A DNA stretch of 22,208 nt from Clostridiales bacterium (GCA_004556545.1 SFGO01000076.1:1-22208), one strand, 5' to 3'. Shown: positions 1-7,104, numbered from the stretch's first letter. Program-made: numbers and translations. The notes: generated by a model not told the origin, from the sequence alone.

Positions 1-27
1 AAAGAAAGCCAGCGGCACGGCGACTCC
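1..27 (+). repeat. 27-base inverted repeat copy, partner at 21817-21843
   Basis: Bases 1-27 are the exact reverse complement of 21817-21843. On both sides the match lies outside the longer 83-base inverted repeat (102-184 and 21593-21675), but the sequence in between differs. It is therefore one module of a mosaic repeat, probably extending left beyond the window edge. Confidence 0.85.
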
Positions 28-101
28 GGGAAAAAGCCCTTTATTGCCCATTTTGACGGCGGGGCTCGCTATGTCGCGCGCAGCGGAGTTGGCCAGCTTC
101 C

Positions 102-184
102 GCATGCTATCGTGCGCGCTCGGAGCTCACCTTTTTCCGCCGCCAAAATGGGCGGGCCTTTTTCCCTCCGCTGCCTATCGCCGC
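102..184 (+). repeat. 83-base inverted repeat copy, partner at 21593-21675
   Basis: Comparing 102-184 with the reverse complement of 21593-21675 shows 82 of 83 bases identical (the difference is in the CTCACC/CTCGCC segment). The unit contains CCGCC...GGCGG arms followed by a run of five T. After base 184 the copies diverge, but both then continue through a variable spacer, a hairpin containing GGCC, and a GCGAGCC...GAGGCC module. The likeness is thus an extended repeat architecture of over 200 bases. No transposase is associated. Confidence 0.9.
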
Positions 185-271
185 TTTGCTTCGGCGCAGT
201 CGGCGTAGGGCAAGCTTACCCTTTTCAGGTTGGGATGCTTCGGTGTGGCATAAATATTTTTGCATTGCAAC

Positions 272-307
272 AGGCCAGCGTGAGTTTGATTTCACGCTGG
301 CCTTTTT
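272..307 (+). terminator. Strong rho-independent terminator-like hairpin
   Basis: A 12-base perfect stem (AGGCCAGCGTGA at 272-283, TCACGCTGGCCT at 292-303) closes an 8-base loop and runs into five T (303-307). The T-run follows only on the plus strand, so it would stop a plus-strand transcript. No plus-strand gene lies upstream inside the window; it serves either a gene left of the window or an unrecognised small RNA. An analogous hairpin sits at the equivalent position of the inverted right-hand repeat (21471-21510). Confidence 0.7.
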
Positions 308-309
308 AA

Positions 310-424
310 GCGAGCCGCGAGGCCTGTCGCCGAGCGGCGGTAGCTTCACGGTCAAGCCGCATGTCTCCCGAGCAGTCCCGCGCCCTGTGGCGCGGTATTG
401 GGTGCAGGGCATCGCCCTGCCAGA
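310..424 (-). repeat. Mosaic hairpin repeat, copy A (tandem with copy B)
   Basis: 115 bases, repeated at 428-542 with two differences. Read on the minus strand it contains, in order: hairpin H1 (CAGGGC...GCCCTG), hairpin H2 (CGCGCC...GGCGCG), a GCTCGGGAG box, a spacer, and hairpin H3 beginning TACCGCCG and ending CGGCTCGC (342-310). The same order recurs downstream of fumarase and of frdA. Orientation is the same as the upstream fusion gene. Confidence 0.85.
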
Positions 425-427
425 CCC

Positions 428-542
428 GCGAGCCGCGAGGCCGGTCGCCGAGCGGCGGTAGCTTCACGGTCAAGCCGCATGTCTCCCGAGCAGCCCCGCG
501 CCCTGTGGCGCGGTATTGGGTGCAGGGCATCGCCCTGCCAGA
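428..542 (-). repeat. Mosaic hairpin repeat, copy B
   Basis: Second tandem copy, 118 bases on from copy A, 113 of 115 bases identical, three bases between them. It lies directly downstream of the fusion gene, separated from its stop-codon hairpin (562-580) by about 20 bases. Near-identity suggests a recent duplication of the unit. Confidence 0.85.
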
Positions 543-561
543 AACGGGCGCGGTGTGGGGT

Positions 562-580
562 GCAGGGGTACTACCCCTGC
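562..580 (-). repeat. Hairpin containing the stop codon of the fusion gene
   Basis: GCAGGGGTA (562-570) and TACCCCTGC (572-580) form a near-perfect palindrome around the TAG stop codon (573-571 on the minus strand). It is followed in gene sense by CACCCC, as the H1 hairpins of the repeat family are. The last codons of the gene (Gln, Gly, stop) are therefore made of repeat-type sequence. The frdA stop codon is placed in the same way (21287-21304). Confidence 0.75.
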
Positions 581-3500
581 CGCCGGGGAAGGGTGATGTG
601 CAGGGCCTCGGCGGCTTCTTCCAGCACGTCCAGCGCCCGCTCGATCTGCTCGGGCCTGTGCTCGCTGATAACGCAGAAGCGGAGGCGGGCCTTGTTTCTG
701 GGCACGGCGGGGAATACGGCCGGGGGGACGAATACGCCTCGGCGGCGCATTTCGTTGCTCAGGGCAAAGGCGTCCTCGTCCTTGCCCACCAGTGCGGGCA
801 GAATGGCGGTTTCGCCTGCCAGACAGATGTCAAAGCCGTGCTTTTGGGCGCACTCGGCAAAGCAGCGGATGTTTCGCCGCAGGTCCGCCATGATGGCCGG
901 ATTGTGCCGGAGCTGCCGGATGGCTTCCAGCGTGCCCGCCGCCAGCGCGGGAGAGATGCCCACGCTGAAAACGAAGCCCGGCAGGTTGTAGCGCAGGTAT
1001 TCGATCAGACACTCCCGTCCTGCCAGATAGCCGCCGCAGGTGCCCAATCCCTTCGAAAGTGTGCCCATTTTGATGTCGACGTCCGTAGGCTCCAAATGGA
1101 AATACTCGTCCACGCCGCCGCCGGTCTCGCCGATGACGCAGGCGCTGTGGGCTTCATCCACCATCAGGAAGCAGCCGTACTTCTTTTTCAGGGCCACAAA
1201 GGCGGGCACGTTGGCGATGTCGCCGTCCATGCTGTACGCGCCCTCGATGACGATCAGCACCTTGGCGAAATGCGCTCGGTGTACCTTCAGGATGTTTTCC
1301 AGCGCCTCGGGGTCATTGTGGGGGAAGGGCTTGGAAACGGCCCGGCTCAGCCGGCAGCCCTGCTCGATGGAGTTGTGCGCCAGCGCATCGTAGACGATCA
1401 GATCGCCCTTGCCGCAGAAATTGCCCACCACCGTCACGTTGGTGGAGTGCCCGCCGACACAGACCAGCGCGTCCTCGGCGTGCTTCCAGTCGGCGATTTC
1501 CCGTTCTAATTCCTGATACAGGCTTTTTTCGCCTGCCAGCAGACGGCTGCCGCTGGCGCTGGTGCCGTAGCGGTCAATGGCGGCCTTGGCGGCCTCCTGC
1601 ACTTCCTTGCGCCCGCTCATGCCCACGTAGTTGTAGCTGCCGAAGTTCAGTACCTCCTGCCCGGCCATCAGACTGGTGTCCTTCAGGGGGGAATCGTGGC
1701 AGACGAAATAGGGATTGCCCTCGCCGGAGGCGTTCAGCGCCTGCTGCCGTTTGGCAAAGGCCTGATATTCCGGCGCATCTTCAAAGCGGGTGATGGGCGT
1801 GACGGCTTCAACTTCCTCTGTTTTTTCGTCCGTGACGCCGTTCAGATGGTTCCGGATGACTCGGGTCAGATCGTTTACCGTGGTGCACTGGCCGTATTCC
1901 TCGGCGGAGAGCATCACGCCGAACATTTCCTCCACCTTCAGGGAGAGGGACAATACCTGCAGGCTGTCGCCGCCCAGATCGTCGATGAAGTGCTCGCTGT
2001 CGCCGAAGCTGCTTTCCGGCACTTCCAGCGCTTCGGCATAGAGCCTGCGCACGGCGCTGCGAATCTCGTCGTCCTGTCCTGCTGCGCTGCCGTCCGGCTG
2101 TTCCTTTGGCTCGGCCTCTTGCGGAAGCGCGCCGTTCAGGGAAAGCTCCCGGCAGGGCAGACGGTTCTGGGCGATCATCTCCCGAAGGGCGATGCGCTTC
2201 ACCTTGATGCCGTTGACCATGGGCAGCTCCTCCGGGGTAATCAAAACCCGGGTCAGCCGCTTCACGGCGGGCAGCTTCCGGTTGCGCTGGGCCACCCGGC
2301 CCCGCAGCATTTCCATGGCCTGAGCGTCGCTGTAGTCGCCGCCTACGTTCATCACCAGCGCAATGTCCTCGTAATGCTGATCCTTTCCGGGCTTTTTCAG
2401 TCCCAGCACGGTATACTGCCGCACGTTTTCCAGCCCGGAGAAGGTTTCTTCCAATTCATCCGGGTACACGTTCTCGCCGGATTCGTTGATGATGACTTCC
2501 TTGCTGCGGCCCTCGATAAACACCCGGTCGCCCCGCTTCAGCCGGACGATGTCGCCGGTGGGATACCATCCGTCCTCCAGCGTCTCCGGGGGCAGCATCT
2601 CGCCTTCGTGCAGGCGGCCGGTGTGGACGGTCTTGCCGCGGATGAGCATTTCGCCCCGGCGGACGCGGCCCGTTTCCGGCTCCTTCAGCCGGTATTCCAC
2701 GCTGCGCAGCGGCTTGCCCACGGAACCGCTGACCCGCTTCTTCAGACGCTTGCTCATTTCCACGCTGGTGACGGCGGTCTCCGTCATGCCGAAGCCGCAG
2801 ACAGTATAGTAGCCCAGAGCGTTGAGCAGCTTCAGCTGCTCCTGCGGCGTGTGGCTCCCGCCCAGAATGATGCATTGAATCTCCGTGCCCAGCAGGTTCT
2901 TCGTTATGCGGCGGAAAAGGATCTTCTCCGCAAACCACAGGCCCGCCTCCGGCGCGATGCGCTGCAGGTTCAGGCTGAGATTCTTTGCCGATGCGAACCA
3001 GGCCCGCTTCGTGCGGCTCTCTTTGGCCACCTGCTTGCGCAGGGAGTTGCAGAGGTTGTTGGCCAGAAGCGGGACGGCTACGACCAGCTCCGGCTGGAAG
3101 CGGCGGGAGGTTTCCAGAATGGTTTTAGGCGTGCGGTCCTTGAGGTAGATGGTGGCGTACCCCAGAAAGCTGCACCAGAGCAGATTGACCATAAAGCCCA
3201 GCACGTGATGGAAGGGCAGAAACGCCAGCGAACGGCGGTTGGCTTCCTCTACAATGCGGCGGTTTTCCTCATAGATCAGCTTGGAGTTGAGCACCTGCTC
3301 GGCGATGGCTTCGCCGTCGTAGACGAAAACCTTGCTCTGGCCCGTGGTGCCGCTGGTGCACAGGGCCACGCACTGGCCGAACGCACCGGGGCGGAAACCG
3401 TCCTCCGGTTCGGCGGCCGCCTGCTCCGCCAGCGCGGCGAAATCCAGCGCCTGAACGGTTTCCGGCAGGCTGCGCCGCCGCTGGGTGACAATGGCGTGGC

Positions 3501-3852
3501 AGTCGGCCTCCCGCAGAAGCCGCAGAGCTGTATCGTCGGCGCAGGCCGCGTCGATCAGAAGGGCGTTGCGGCCGGACAGGATCACGCCCCAGAACAGGGG
3601 AAACCACTCCTTGCACGTATCCACCGAAAGGGCGATGTACCCCTCCCCGGGAAAGGCGCGGCTCAGACAGGCCGCGTATTGCCGGGTCATGGCCTCGTAC
3701 TGCCAGTAGGACCAGCGCTTTTCCTCGCCGTTTTCCAAAAACAGGGCCGCGTCCGCGTCCCCGTGGCCGCAGGTCAGGCGGAACAGGGTCTCCAGCGTTT
3801 TGGATTGCTCAAGAAGAGCACAGTTGTGCTCCAAAGCGTAAGATGAATTCAA
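571..3852 (-). CDS. Acyl-AMP ligase / acyl carrier protein / alpha-oxoamine synthase fusion (sphingoid-base-like synthase)
   Basis: 1093 residues, three domains. Residues about 20-570 are an AMP-forming acyl ligase: TSGTTGQSK at 166-174, GFGMTET at 353-359, YPTGD at 430-434, the EGRSKEVIINESGENVYP hinge at 447-464, and the NGIKVKR lysine region near 547-553. Residues about 593-672 are a carrier protein with the phosphopantetheine serine in DDLGGDSL (Ser630). Residues about 695-1085 are a fold-type I PLP enzyme of the alpha-oxoamine synthase family (relatives: serine palmitoyltransferase, KAPA synthase, KBL, CqsA): GSRLLAGE at 768-775, VDEAHSA at 898-904, PLP lysine Lys934 in TLSKGLG. Inferred job: activate a fatty acid, hold it as a thioester, and condense it decarboxylatively with an amino acid to an alpha-amino ketone. 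The amino acid cannot be read from sequence. It is second in an operon with an SDR, 38 bases apart. Start is TTG, chosen for its AGGAGG seven bases upstream. Confidence 0.85.
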   Translation of the reverse strand: MNSSYALEHNCALLEQSKTLETLFRLTCGHGDADAALFLENGEEKRWSYWQYEAMTRQYAACLSRAFPGEGYIALSVDTCKEWFPLFWGVILSGRNALLIDAACADDTALRLLREADCHAIVTQRRRSLPETVQALDFAALAEQAAAEPEDGFRPGAFGQCVALCTSGTTGQSKVFVYDGEAIAEQVLNSKLIYEENRRIVEEANRRSLAFLPFHHVLGFMVNLLWCSFLGYATIYLKDRTPKTILETSRRFQPELVVAVPLLANNLCNSLRKQVAKESRTKRAWFASAKNLSLNLQRIAPEAGLWFAEKILFRRITKNLLGTEIQCIILGGSHTPQEQLKLLNALGYYTVCGFGMTETAVTSVEMSKRLKKRVSGSVGKPLRSVEYRLKEPETGRVRRGEMLIRGKTVHTGRLHEGEMLPPETLEDGWYPTGDIVRLKRGDRVFIEGRSKEVIINESGENVYPDELEETFSGLENVRQYTVLGLKKPGKDQHYEDIALVMNVGGDYSDAQAMEMLRGRVAQRNRKLPAVKRLTRVLITPEELPMVNGIKVKRIALREMIAQNRLPCRELSLNGALPQEAEPKEQPDGSAAGQDDEIRSAVRRLYAEALEVPESSFGDSEHFIDDLGGDSLQVLSLSLKVEEMFGVMLSAEEYGQCTTVNDLTRVIRNHLNGVTDEKTEEVEAVTPITRFEDAPEYQAFAKRQQALNASGEGNPYFVCHDSPLKDTSLMAGQEVLNFGSYNYVGMSGRKEVQEAAKAAIDRYGTSASGSRLLAGEKSLYQELEREIADWKHAEDALVCVGGHSTNVTVVGNFCGKGDLIVYDALAHNSIEQGCRLSRAVSKPFPHNDPEALENILKVHRAHFAKVLIVIEGAYSMDGDIANVPAFVALKKKYGCFLMVDEAHSACVIGETGGGVDEYFHLEPTDVDIKMGTLSKGLGTCGGYLAGRECLIEYLRYNLPGFVFSVGISPALAAGTLEAIRQLRHNPAIMADLRRNIRCFAECAQKHGFDICLAGETAILPALVGKDEDAFALSNEMRRRGVFVPPAVFPAVPRNKARLRFCVISEHRPEQIERALDVLEEAAEALHITLPRRQG

Positions 3853-3859
3853 TTTTTTT

Positions 3860-3865
3860 CCTCCT
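3860..3865 (-). promoter_or_regulatory. Ribosome binding site fixing a TTG start
   Basis: On the minus strand AGGAGG (3865-3860) is followed by seven A/T-rich bases and then TTG (3852-3850). No ATG in this frame lies near it; the next in-frame ATG is at residue 55, inside the ligase domain. The perfect Shine-Dalgarno match supports a TTG start. Confidence 0.75.
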
Positions 3866-3890
3866 CAGAATGTACCTTCAGAGACTTGTC

Positions 3891-4715
3891 TCAGAGATGA
3901 GCACGATAATAGGAACAGAGAATTTTCCGATTCAGGCTGGCGGGAAGAAGGGTATGCAAAAGCACGGCCAGATGCTGGTCGGGCTTGGCGACCCTCAGAC
4001 GGAAGCGCATATGCCGTCGCTGGGCGTTCCGCACGATCTTCCGGCCCAGCCGGTCCGGAAAGAGGCCGTTTTCTTCGTCGTGATGAATGATGGCGCAGGT
4101 GTTTTCATACGCCTTCTGGTAAACGGTGTTCGTTTCATTTTTGGCGTGAAGACGGGTGTGGCTGCTGCCGCCCCGATGGTCGCCCGGCTCTACCAGACAG
4201 ACCTGAATGCCGAAATCCGCGGTTTCCATAGCCAGACATTCGGCGTACCCTTCCAATGCGTGCTTGCTGGCGGTATAGGCGCTCTGGAACGGAATGCCCA
4301 GAAGCCCGTTGATCGATGAGAACAGAATCATTTTTCCGCCTTTCTGCCTGCGCATCAGGGGCAGCGCCCGCTGAACCATCCGCACCGTGCCCAGCACGTT
4401 GACGTTCAGCAGCCGGTCCAGCTCGTCCACCGTGGTATTTTCGCAGGAGCCCAGCACCAGCTGCGCCGCGGCGCAGACCAGCACATCCACCCGGCTTTCC
4501 ACGCCGAGGGCCTTTTTAACAAAGGCCGCGCAGCTTTCCTCGCTGGTCACGTCCAACGGAAGGACGGTCACGCCCTCCCCCAGCGGAGAGGTTCCCTCGG
4601 CAAAGGAGCGCGCCCCCGCGATCACGCTCCATCCGTTTTGGGCGAAGGCCTGCGCCGCAGCGCGGCCCAGTCCGCCCGATGCTCCAATGACCCAAACCAT
4701 CCCTTTCTTTTGCAT
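3891..4715 (-). CDS. Short-chain dehydrogenase/reductase, candidate 3-keto-amine (ketosphinganine-type) reductase
   Basis: 274 residues, classical SDR. The Rossmann glycine motif is GASGGLG (11-17), the acidic residue after beta-3 is in LDVTS (Asp56), the catalytic serine is in FSSINGL (133/134), and the active-site pair is Tyr147-x3-Lys151 in YTASKHALEGY. The usual NNAG is CAAA (81-84), a modest departure. The C-terminal 30 residues are hydrophobic and basic, as in SDRs that work at membranes on lipids. It is the first gene of a two-gene operon with the ligase-ACP-oxoamine synthase fusion. Reduction of the fusion's alpha-amino ketone to an amino alcohol is therefore the simplest inferred role, parallel to 3-ketodihydrosphingosine reductase, itself an SDR. 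SDR substrates cannot be read from sequence, so the substrate rests on context. Start ATG has AGGAGG 11 bases upstream (4732-4727). Confidence 0.8.
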   Translation of the reverse strand: MQKKGMVWVIGASGGLGRAAAQAFAQNGWSVIAGARSFAEGTSPLGEGVTVLPLDVTSEESCAAFVKKALGVESRVDVLVCAAAQLVLGSCENTTVDELDRLLNVNVLGTVRMVQRALPLMRRQKGGKMILFSSINGLLGIPFQSAYTASKHALEGYAECLAMETADFGIQVCLVEPGDHRGGSSHTRLHAKNETNTVYQKAYENTCAIIHHDEENGLFPDRLGRKIVRNAQRRHMRFRLRVAKPDQHLAVLLHTLLPASLNRKILCSYYRAHL

Positions 4716-4781
4716 AATGATGCAGTCCTCCTAATCAGTCCAGAATAAAAAATAAAAGTAAATGAAGAAGACGGCACCGCC

Positions 4782-4810
4782 ATTATACGGGAAAATGAGC
4801 GGCAGCGCAA
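4782..4810 (-). promoter_or_regulatory. Sigma-A-type promoter for the SDR/fusion operon
   Basis: On the minus strand TTGCGC (4810-4805) is separated by exactly 17 bases from a perfect TATAAT (4787-4782). Predicted transcription start is about 4775, giving a 5' leader of roughly 60 bases before the SDR start codon at 4715. Confidence 0.7.
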
Positions 4811-4840
4811 GAGACGATGCCGATGCCCCCAAATACGGCC

Positions 4841-4861
4841 TTTCTTTTCCCTGAAAAGAAA
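4841..4861. promoter_or_regulatory. Perfect 9-base inverted repeat, possible operator
   Basis: TTTCTTTTC (4841-4849), three bases, GAAAAGAAA (4853-4861). It lies upstream of both divergent promoters, about 31 bases beyond the minus-strand -35 and 48 bases before the plus-strand -35. That is a reasonable place for a regulator of either operon. No regulator gene is adjacent and the motif is not one I can assign. Confidence 0.4.
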
Positions 4862-4908
4862 AACAATATAAATACAATTTTCCACCCGGAACATGGGCGG
4901 AAATGGCC

Positions 4909-4937
4909 TTGCGTCCCGCCAGAATTGGTGTTATATT
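4909..4937 (+). promoter_or_regulatory. Sigma-A-type promoter for brnQ
   Basis: TTGCGT (4909-4914), a 17-base spacer, then TATATT (4932-4937). The expected start near 4944 leaves a leader of about 27 bases with an AAGGA ribosome site before the ATG at 4971. This argues against start codons upstream of 4944. Confidence 0.65.
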
Positions 4938-4970
4938 GTTACAAATATAATGCACAAGGATGTGAACGGG

Positions 4971-6368
4971 ATGAAAGAACGGCTGACAAAAAAGGAAAAC
5001 GTGCTCATCGCTACCATGCTCTTCGGCCTGTTCTTTGGCGCGGGAAATCTGATCTTCCCCGCGTACATGGGACAGCTCGCCGGAAAAAATATGTGGCAGG
5101 CGATCATAGGCTTCGTCATTACCGGTGTAGGCCTGCCGCTTCTAGGCGTAGCCGCTATGGGCATCAGCCGCAGCAACGGCCTGATGGAACTCAGCGCCAA
5201 GGTCAGCCGTCCGTACAGCTATTTCTTTACCTGCGCGCTGTACCTGACCATCGGTCCCTTCTTTGCCATTCCCCGCTGCGCCACCACGCCCTTCACCGTA
5301 GCGGTGGCGACCCTGATGCCGGCGGGCTCCAGCCAGTCGCTGGCGCTGGCGATCTTCTCGCTGGTGTTCTTCGTCGTCGTGCTGGCGTTCTCACTCAAGC
5401 CCGGCAAGATCCTCACCCATGTGGGCAAGATCCTGACCCCTATTTTCCTGGCGCTTCTGGCGGTGCTGGTGATCGCCGCGCTGGTGAACCCCACCGCCGC
5501 CGTTTCCGCGCTGGAGGCCCAGGGTGCCTATCAGGACCAGGCGTTTTTCACCGGCTTTCTGGAAGGCTACAACACCATGGATGCGCTGGCCTGTCTGGCG
5601 TTCGGCATCGTGGTCATCAACGTCATCCGCGGGCTGGGCGTGGAGAAGCCTGAGCATGTGGCCATGTGTACCGTCAAAGCGGGCGTGTCCAGCTGCCTGA
5701 TTATGGCCGTGATCTATCTGGCCGTGACGCTGGTGGGCGTGCAGTGCCGGGTGATCGCGGAGGAAGCGGGCGTTGCCTGCGCCAACGGCGGTGAGGTGCT
5801 GTCGCTGGTGGCACAGTATTACTTCGGCGACGCAGGCGTGTGGATTCTGGCCGCGACCGTGACCATGGCCTGCCTGAAGACCTCCGTGGGCCTTGTGACC
5901 AGCTGCGCCGAAACCTTTGTGCAGCTCTTTCCCCAAGGCCCGAAGTACAAGGCCTGGGCCGTCATTTTCAGCGTAGTTTCCTTCGCCATCGCCAATCTGG
6001 GTCTGAGCGCCATCATCGCCTGCTCCGTGCCGGTTCTGATGTTCCTCTATCCGCTGGCCATTACGCTGATCCTGCTGGGTCTGTTCGGAAATCTGTTCGG
6101 CCACAGCCGCATCGTATACAGCACCGTTACCGGCTTTACCCTTGTGGCCGCTCTGTTTGACTTTGCCAAGGCCATGCTGGGCGCGGACGTGCTGTCCGAG
6201 AGCATGATCGCCTCCCTGCACCTGCGGGGCGCCGTGGCCTTTGCCGAAAAGGCGCTGCCCTTCTACGATCTGGGCGTGGGCTGGATCTGCCCGGCGCTGG
6301 CGGGTCTGGTGATCGGCCTCATCTGGTACGCGGTTGCGAAGAAGCAGAAGGCCTCTGCCGCCGCCTGA
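4971..6368 (+). CDS. brnQ: Branched-chain amino acid transport system carrier protein (LIVCS family)
   Basis: 465 residues, close to the family's usual length of about 440. The N-terminus KENVLIATMLFGLFFGAGNLIFP carries the FGAGNLIFP signature typical of BrnQ, and the rest is a succession of hydrophobic membrane segments with short polar loops, ending in a lysine-rich tail. The family imports leucine, isoleucine and valine by sodium or proton symport across the cytoplasmic membrane. I chose ATG 4971 because AAGGA lies nine bases upstream and the predicted promoter would start transcription at about 4944; a longer frame back to 4893 would begin before the promoter. It is divergent from the SDR/fusion operon and probably monocistronic, since nrdR has its own promoter-like sequence. 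Confidence 0.93.
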   Translation: MKERLTKKENVLIATMLFGLFFGAGNLIFPAYMGQLAGKNMWQAIIGFVITGVGLPLLGVAAMGISRSNGLMELSAKVSRPYSYFFTCALYLTIGPFFAIPRCATTPFTVAVATLMPAGSSQSLALAIFSLVFFVVVLAFSLKPGKILTHVGKILTPIFLALLAVLVIAALVNPTAAVSALEAQGAYQDQAFFTGFLEGYNTMDALACLAFGIVVINVIRGLGVEKPEHVAMCTVKAGVSSCLIMAVIYLAVTLVGVQCRVIAEEAGVACANGGEVLSLVAQYYFGDAGVWILAATVTMACLKTSVGLVTSCAETFVQLFPQGPKYKAWAVIFSVVSFAIANLGLSAIIACSVPVLMFLYPLAITLILLGLFGNLFGHSRIVYSTVTGFTLVAALFDFAKAMLGADVLSESMIASLHLRGAVAFAEKALPFYDLGVGWICPALAGLVIGLIWYAVAKKQKASAAA

Positions 6369-6389
6369 CGCTATTTTCCAAGTTTTTCC

Positions 6390-6421
6390 TTGAAATCCCG
6401 TCCTGAACTTGCTATTATAAT
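6390..6421 (+). promoter_or_regulatory. Promoter-like sequence for nrdR
   Basis: TTGAAA (6390-6395) is followed 17 bases later by TATTAT (6413-6418), overlapping a perfect TATAAT (6416-6421) that would need a 20-base spacer. Either reading places the start near 6428 and a 30-base leader. I see no clear NrdR box here. Confidence 0.55.
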
Positions 6422-6458
6422 GAATATGGGATTCAGGCAAGCAGGGAGCGTGTGTTTC

Positions 6459-6935
6459 ATGAGATGTCAATACTGCGGTTATCTGGACAGCAAGGTGATC
6501 GACAGCCGCCCCACGGAAGAAGGCAGCGCCATTCGCCGCCGCCGGGAATGCCTTCGCTGCGGCCGCCGCTTTACTACCTATGAAAAAATCGAGACCTCGC
6601 CCATCATGGTCGTCAAGAAGGACATGCGGCGGGAACCCTTCAACGCCTCCAAAATCAAGGAGGGCCTGATTCACGCCTGCCAGAAGCGGCCCATCAGCAT
6701 AAAGGACATCGATAACATCGTCGAAAAGGTGGAAAAGCAGGTCTACGCCGCAGGCGAGGACGAAATTCCCTCCCGCCGCATCGGCGAAGCCGTTATGGGC
6801 GAGCTGAAGCAGCTGGACGAAGTGGCCTACGTGCGCTTTGCCTCCGTGTACCGGCAGTTTACCGACGTATCCAGCTTTATGGACGAGCTGAATAAGCTGG
6901 TTCTGGAGGGCAAGGCCCTGCGGGAAAAAGAATAA
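6459..6935 (+). CDS. nrdR: Transcriptional repressor NrdR
   Basis: 158 residues, full length for NrdR (about 150). The N-terminal zinc ribbon has Cys3, Cys6, Cys31 and Cys34, with the arginine-rich stretch AIRRRRECLRCGRRF between and after. An ATP-cone domain follows from about residue 49 (PIMVVKKDMRREPFN) to about 140. NrdR binds (d)ATP and represses ribonucleotide reductase genes by binding paired NrdR boxes; no target genes lie in this window. The ATG at 6459 gives the canonical MRCxYC start and has GGGAG about ten bases upstream; an upstream in-frame start at 6390 would precede the likely promoter. Confidence 0.96.
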   Translation: MRCQYCGYLDSKVIDSRPTEEGSAIRRRRECLRCGRRFTTYEKIETSPIMVVKKDMRREPFNASKIKEGLIHACQKRPISIKDIDNIVEKVEKQVYAAGEDEIPSRRIGEAVMGELKQLDEVAYVRFASVYRQFTDVSSFMDELNKLVLEGKALREKE

Positions 6936-6946
6936 TATCGATGGAA

Positions 6947-6983
6947 AACGCCTCGCGGTTTGGAAATACCGCGGGGCGTTTTG
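6947..6983 (+). terminator. Rho-independent terminator after nrdR
   Basis: A 13-base stem (AACGCCTCGCGGT at 6947-6959, ACCGCGGGGCGTT at 6968-6980, one G-T wobble) with an 8-base loop runs into TTTT. It begins 11 bases after the nrdR stop. Confidence 0.85.
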
Positions 6984-7065
6984 TCCTGTCTGGCTTTTTC
7001 CATTCCTTCCATCGTTTTCTGTCGAAAAACGGCAGGGTTTCGAAAAAAAACATCGAAATTAGAAG

Positions 7066-7082
7066 TCGGGAACATTTCCCGA
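7066..7082. promoter_or_regulatory. Perfect 7-base inverted repeat upstream of nfnA
   Basis: TCGGGAA (7066-7072), CAT, TTCCCGA (7076-7082), ending 37 bases before the nfnA start. It could be an operator or a short leader hairpin. I could not identify a convincing -10/-35 pair in the 137 bases between the nrdR terminator and nfnA, so its relation to transcription start is unknown. Confidence 0.35.
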
Positions 7083-7104
7083 AATCGCAATTTTTATGGA
7101 TTAA

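Larger units (their letters stand above)
1..570. other. Non-coding, repeat-rich region at the left edge
   Basis: No credible coding sequence is visible; the open frames here are short, overlap on both strands and run through repeats. The stretch holds a 27-base segment matching the right end of the window in inverted orientation (1-27), an 83-base inverted repeat copy (102-184), a strong hairpin with a T-run (272-307), and two tandem 115-base hairpin repeats (310-424 and 428-542) that lead up to the 3' end of the minus-strand fusion gene. Confidence 0.8.
4716..4970. other. Divergent intergenic regulatory region
   Basis: 255 AT-rich bases between the minus-strand SDR/fusion operon and plus-strand brnQ. 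It holds one good sigma-A-type promoter facing each way (4782-4810 minus, 4909-4937 plus) and, between them, a perfect 9-base inverted repeat (4841-4861). No gene is visible in it. Confidence 0.7.

Noticed and set aside
310..542. CRISPR array
   Set aside because: Only two long units in direct tandem with three bases between them; no short repeats with unique spacers and no cas genes.
1696..3846. A 716-codon open frame on the plus strand, and another at 361-1509
   Set aside because: Both are antisense to the fusion gene, which has intact ligase, ACP and PLP motifs, a ribosome site and a promoter. The antisense products show no family motif and arise from GC-rich third positions.
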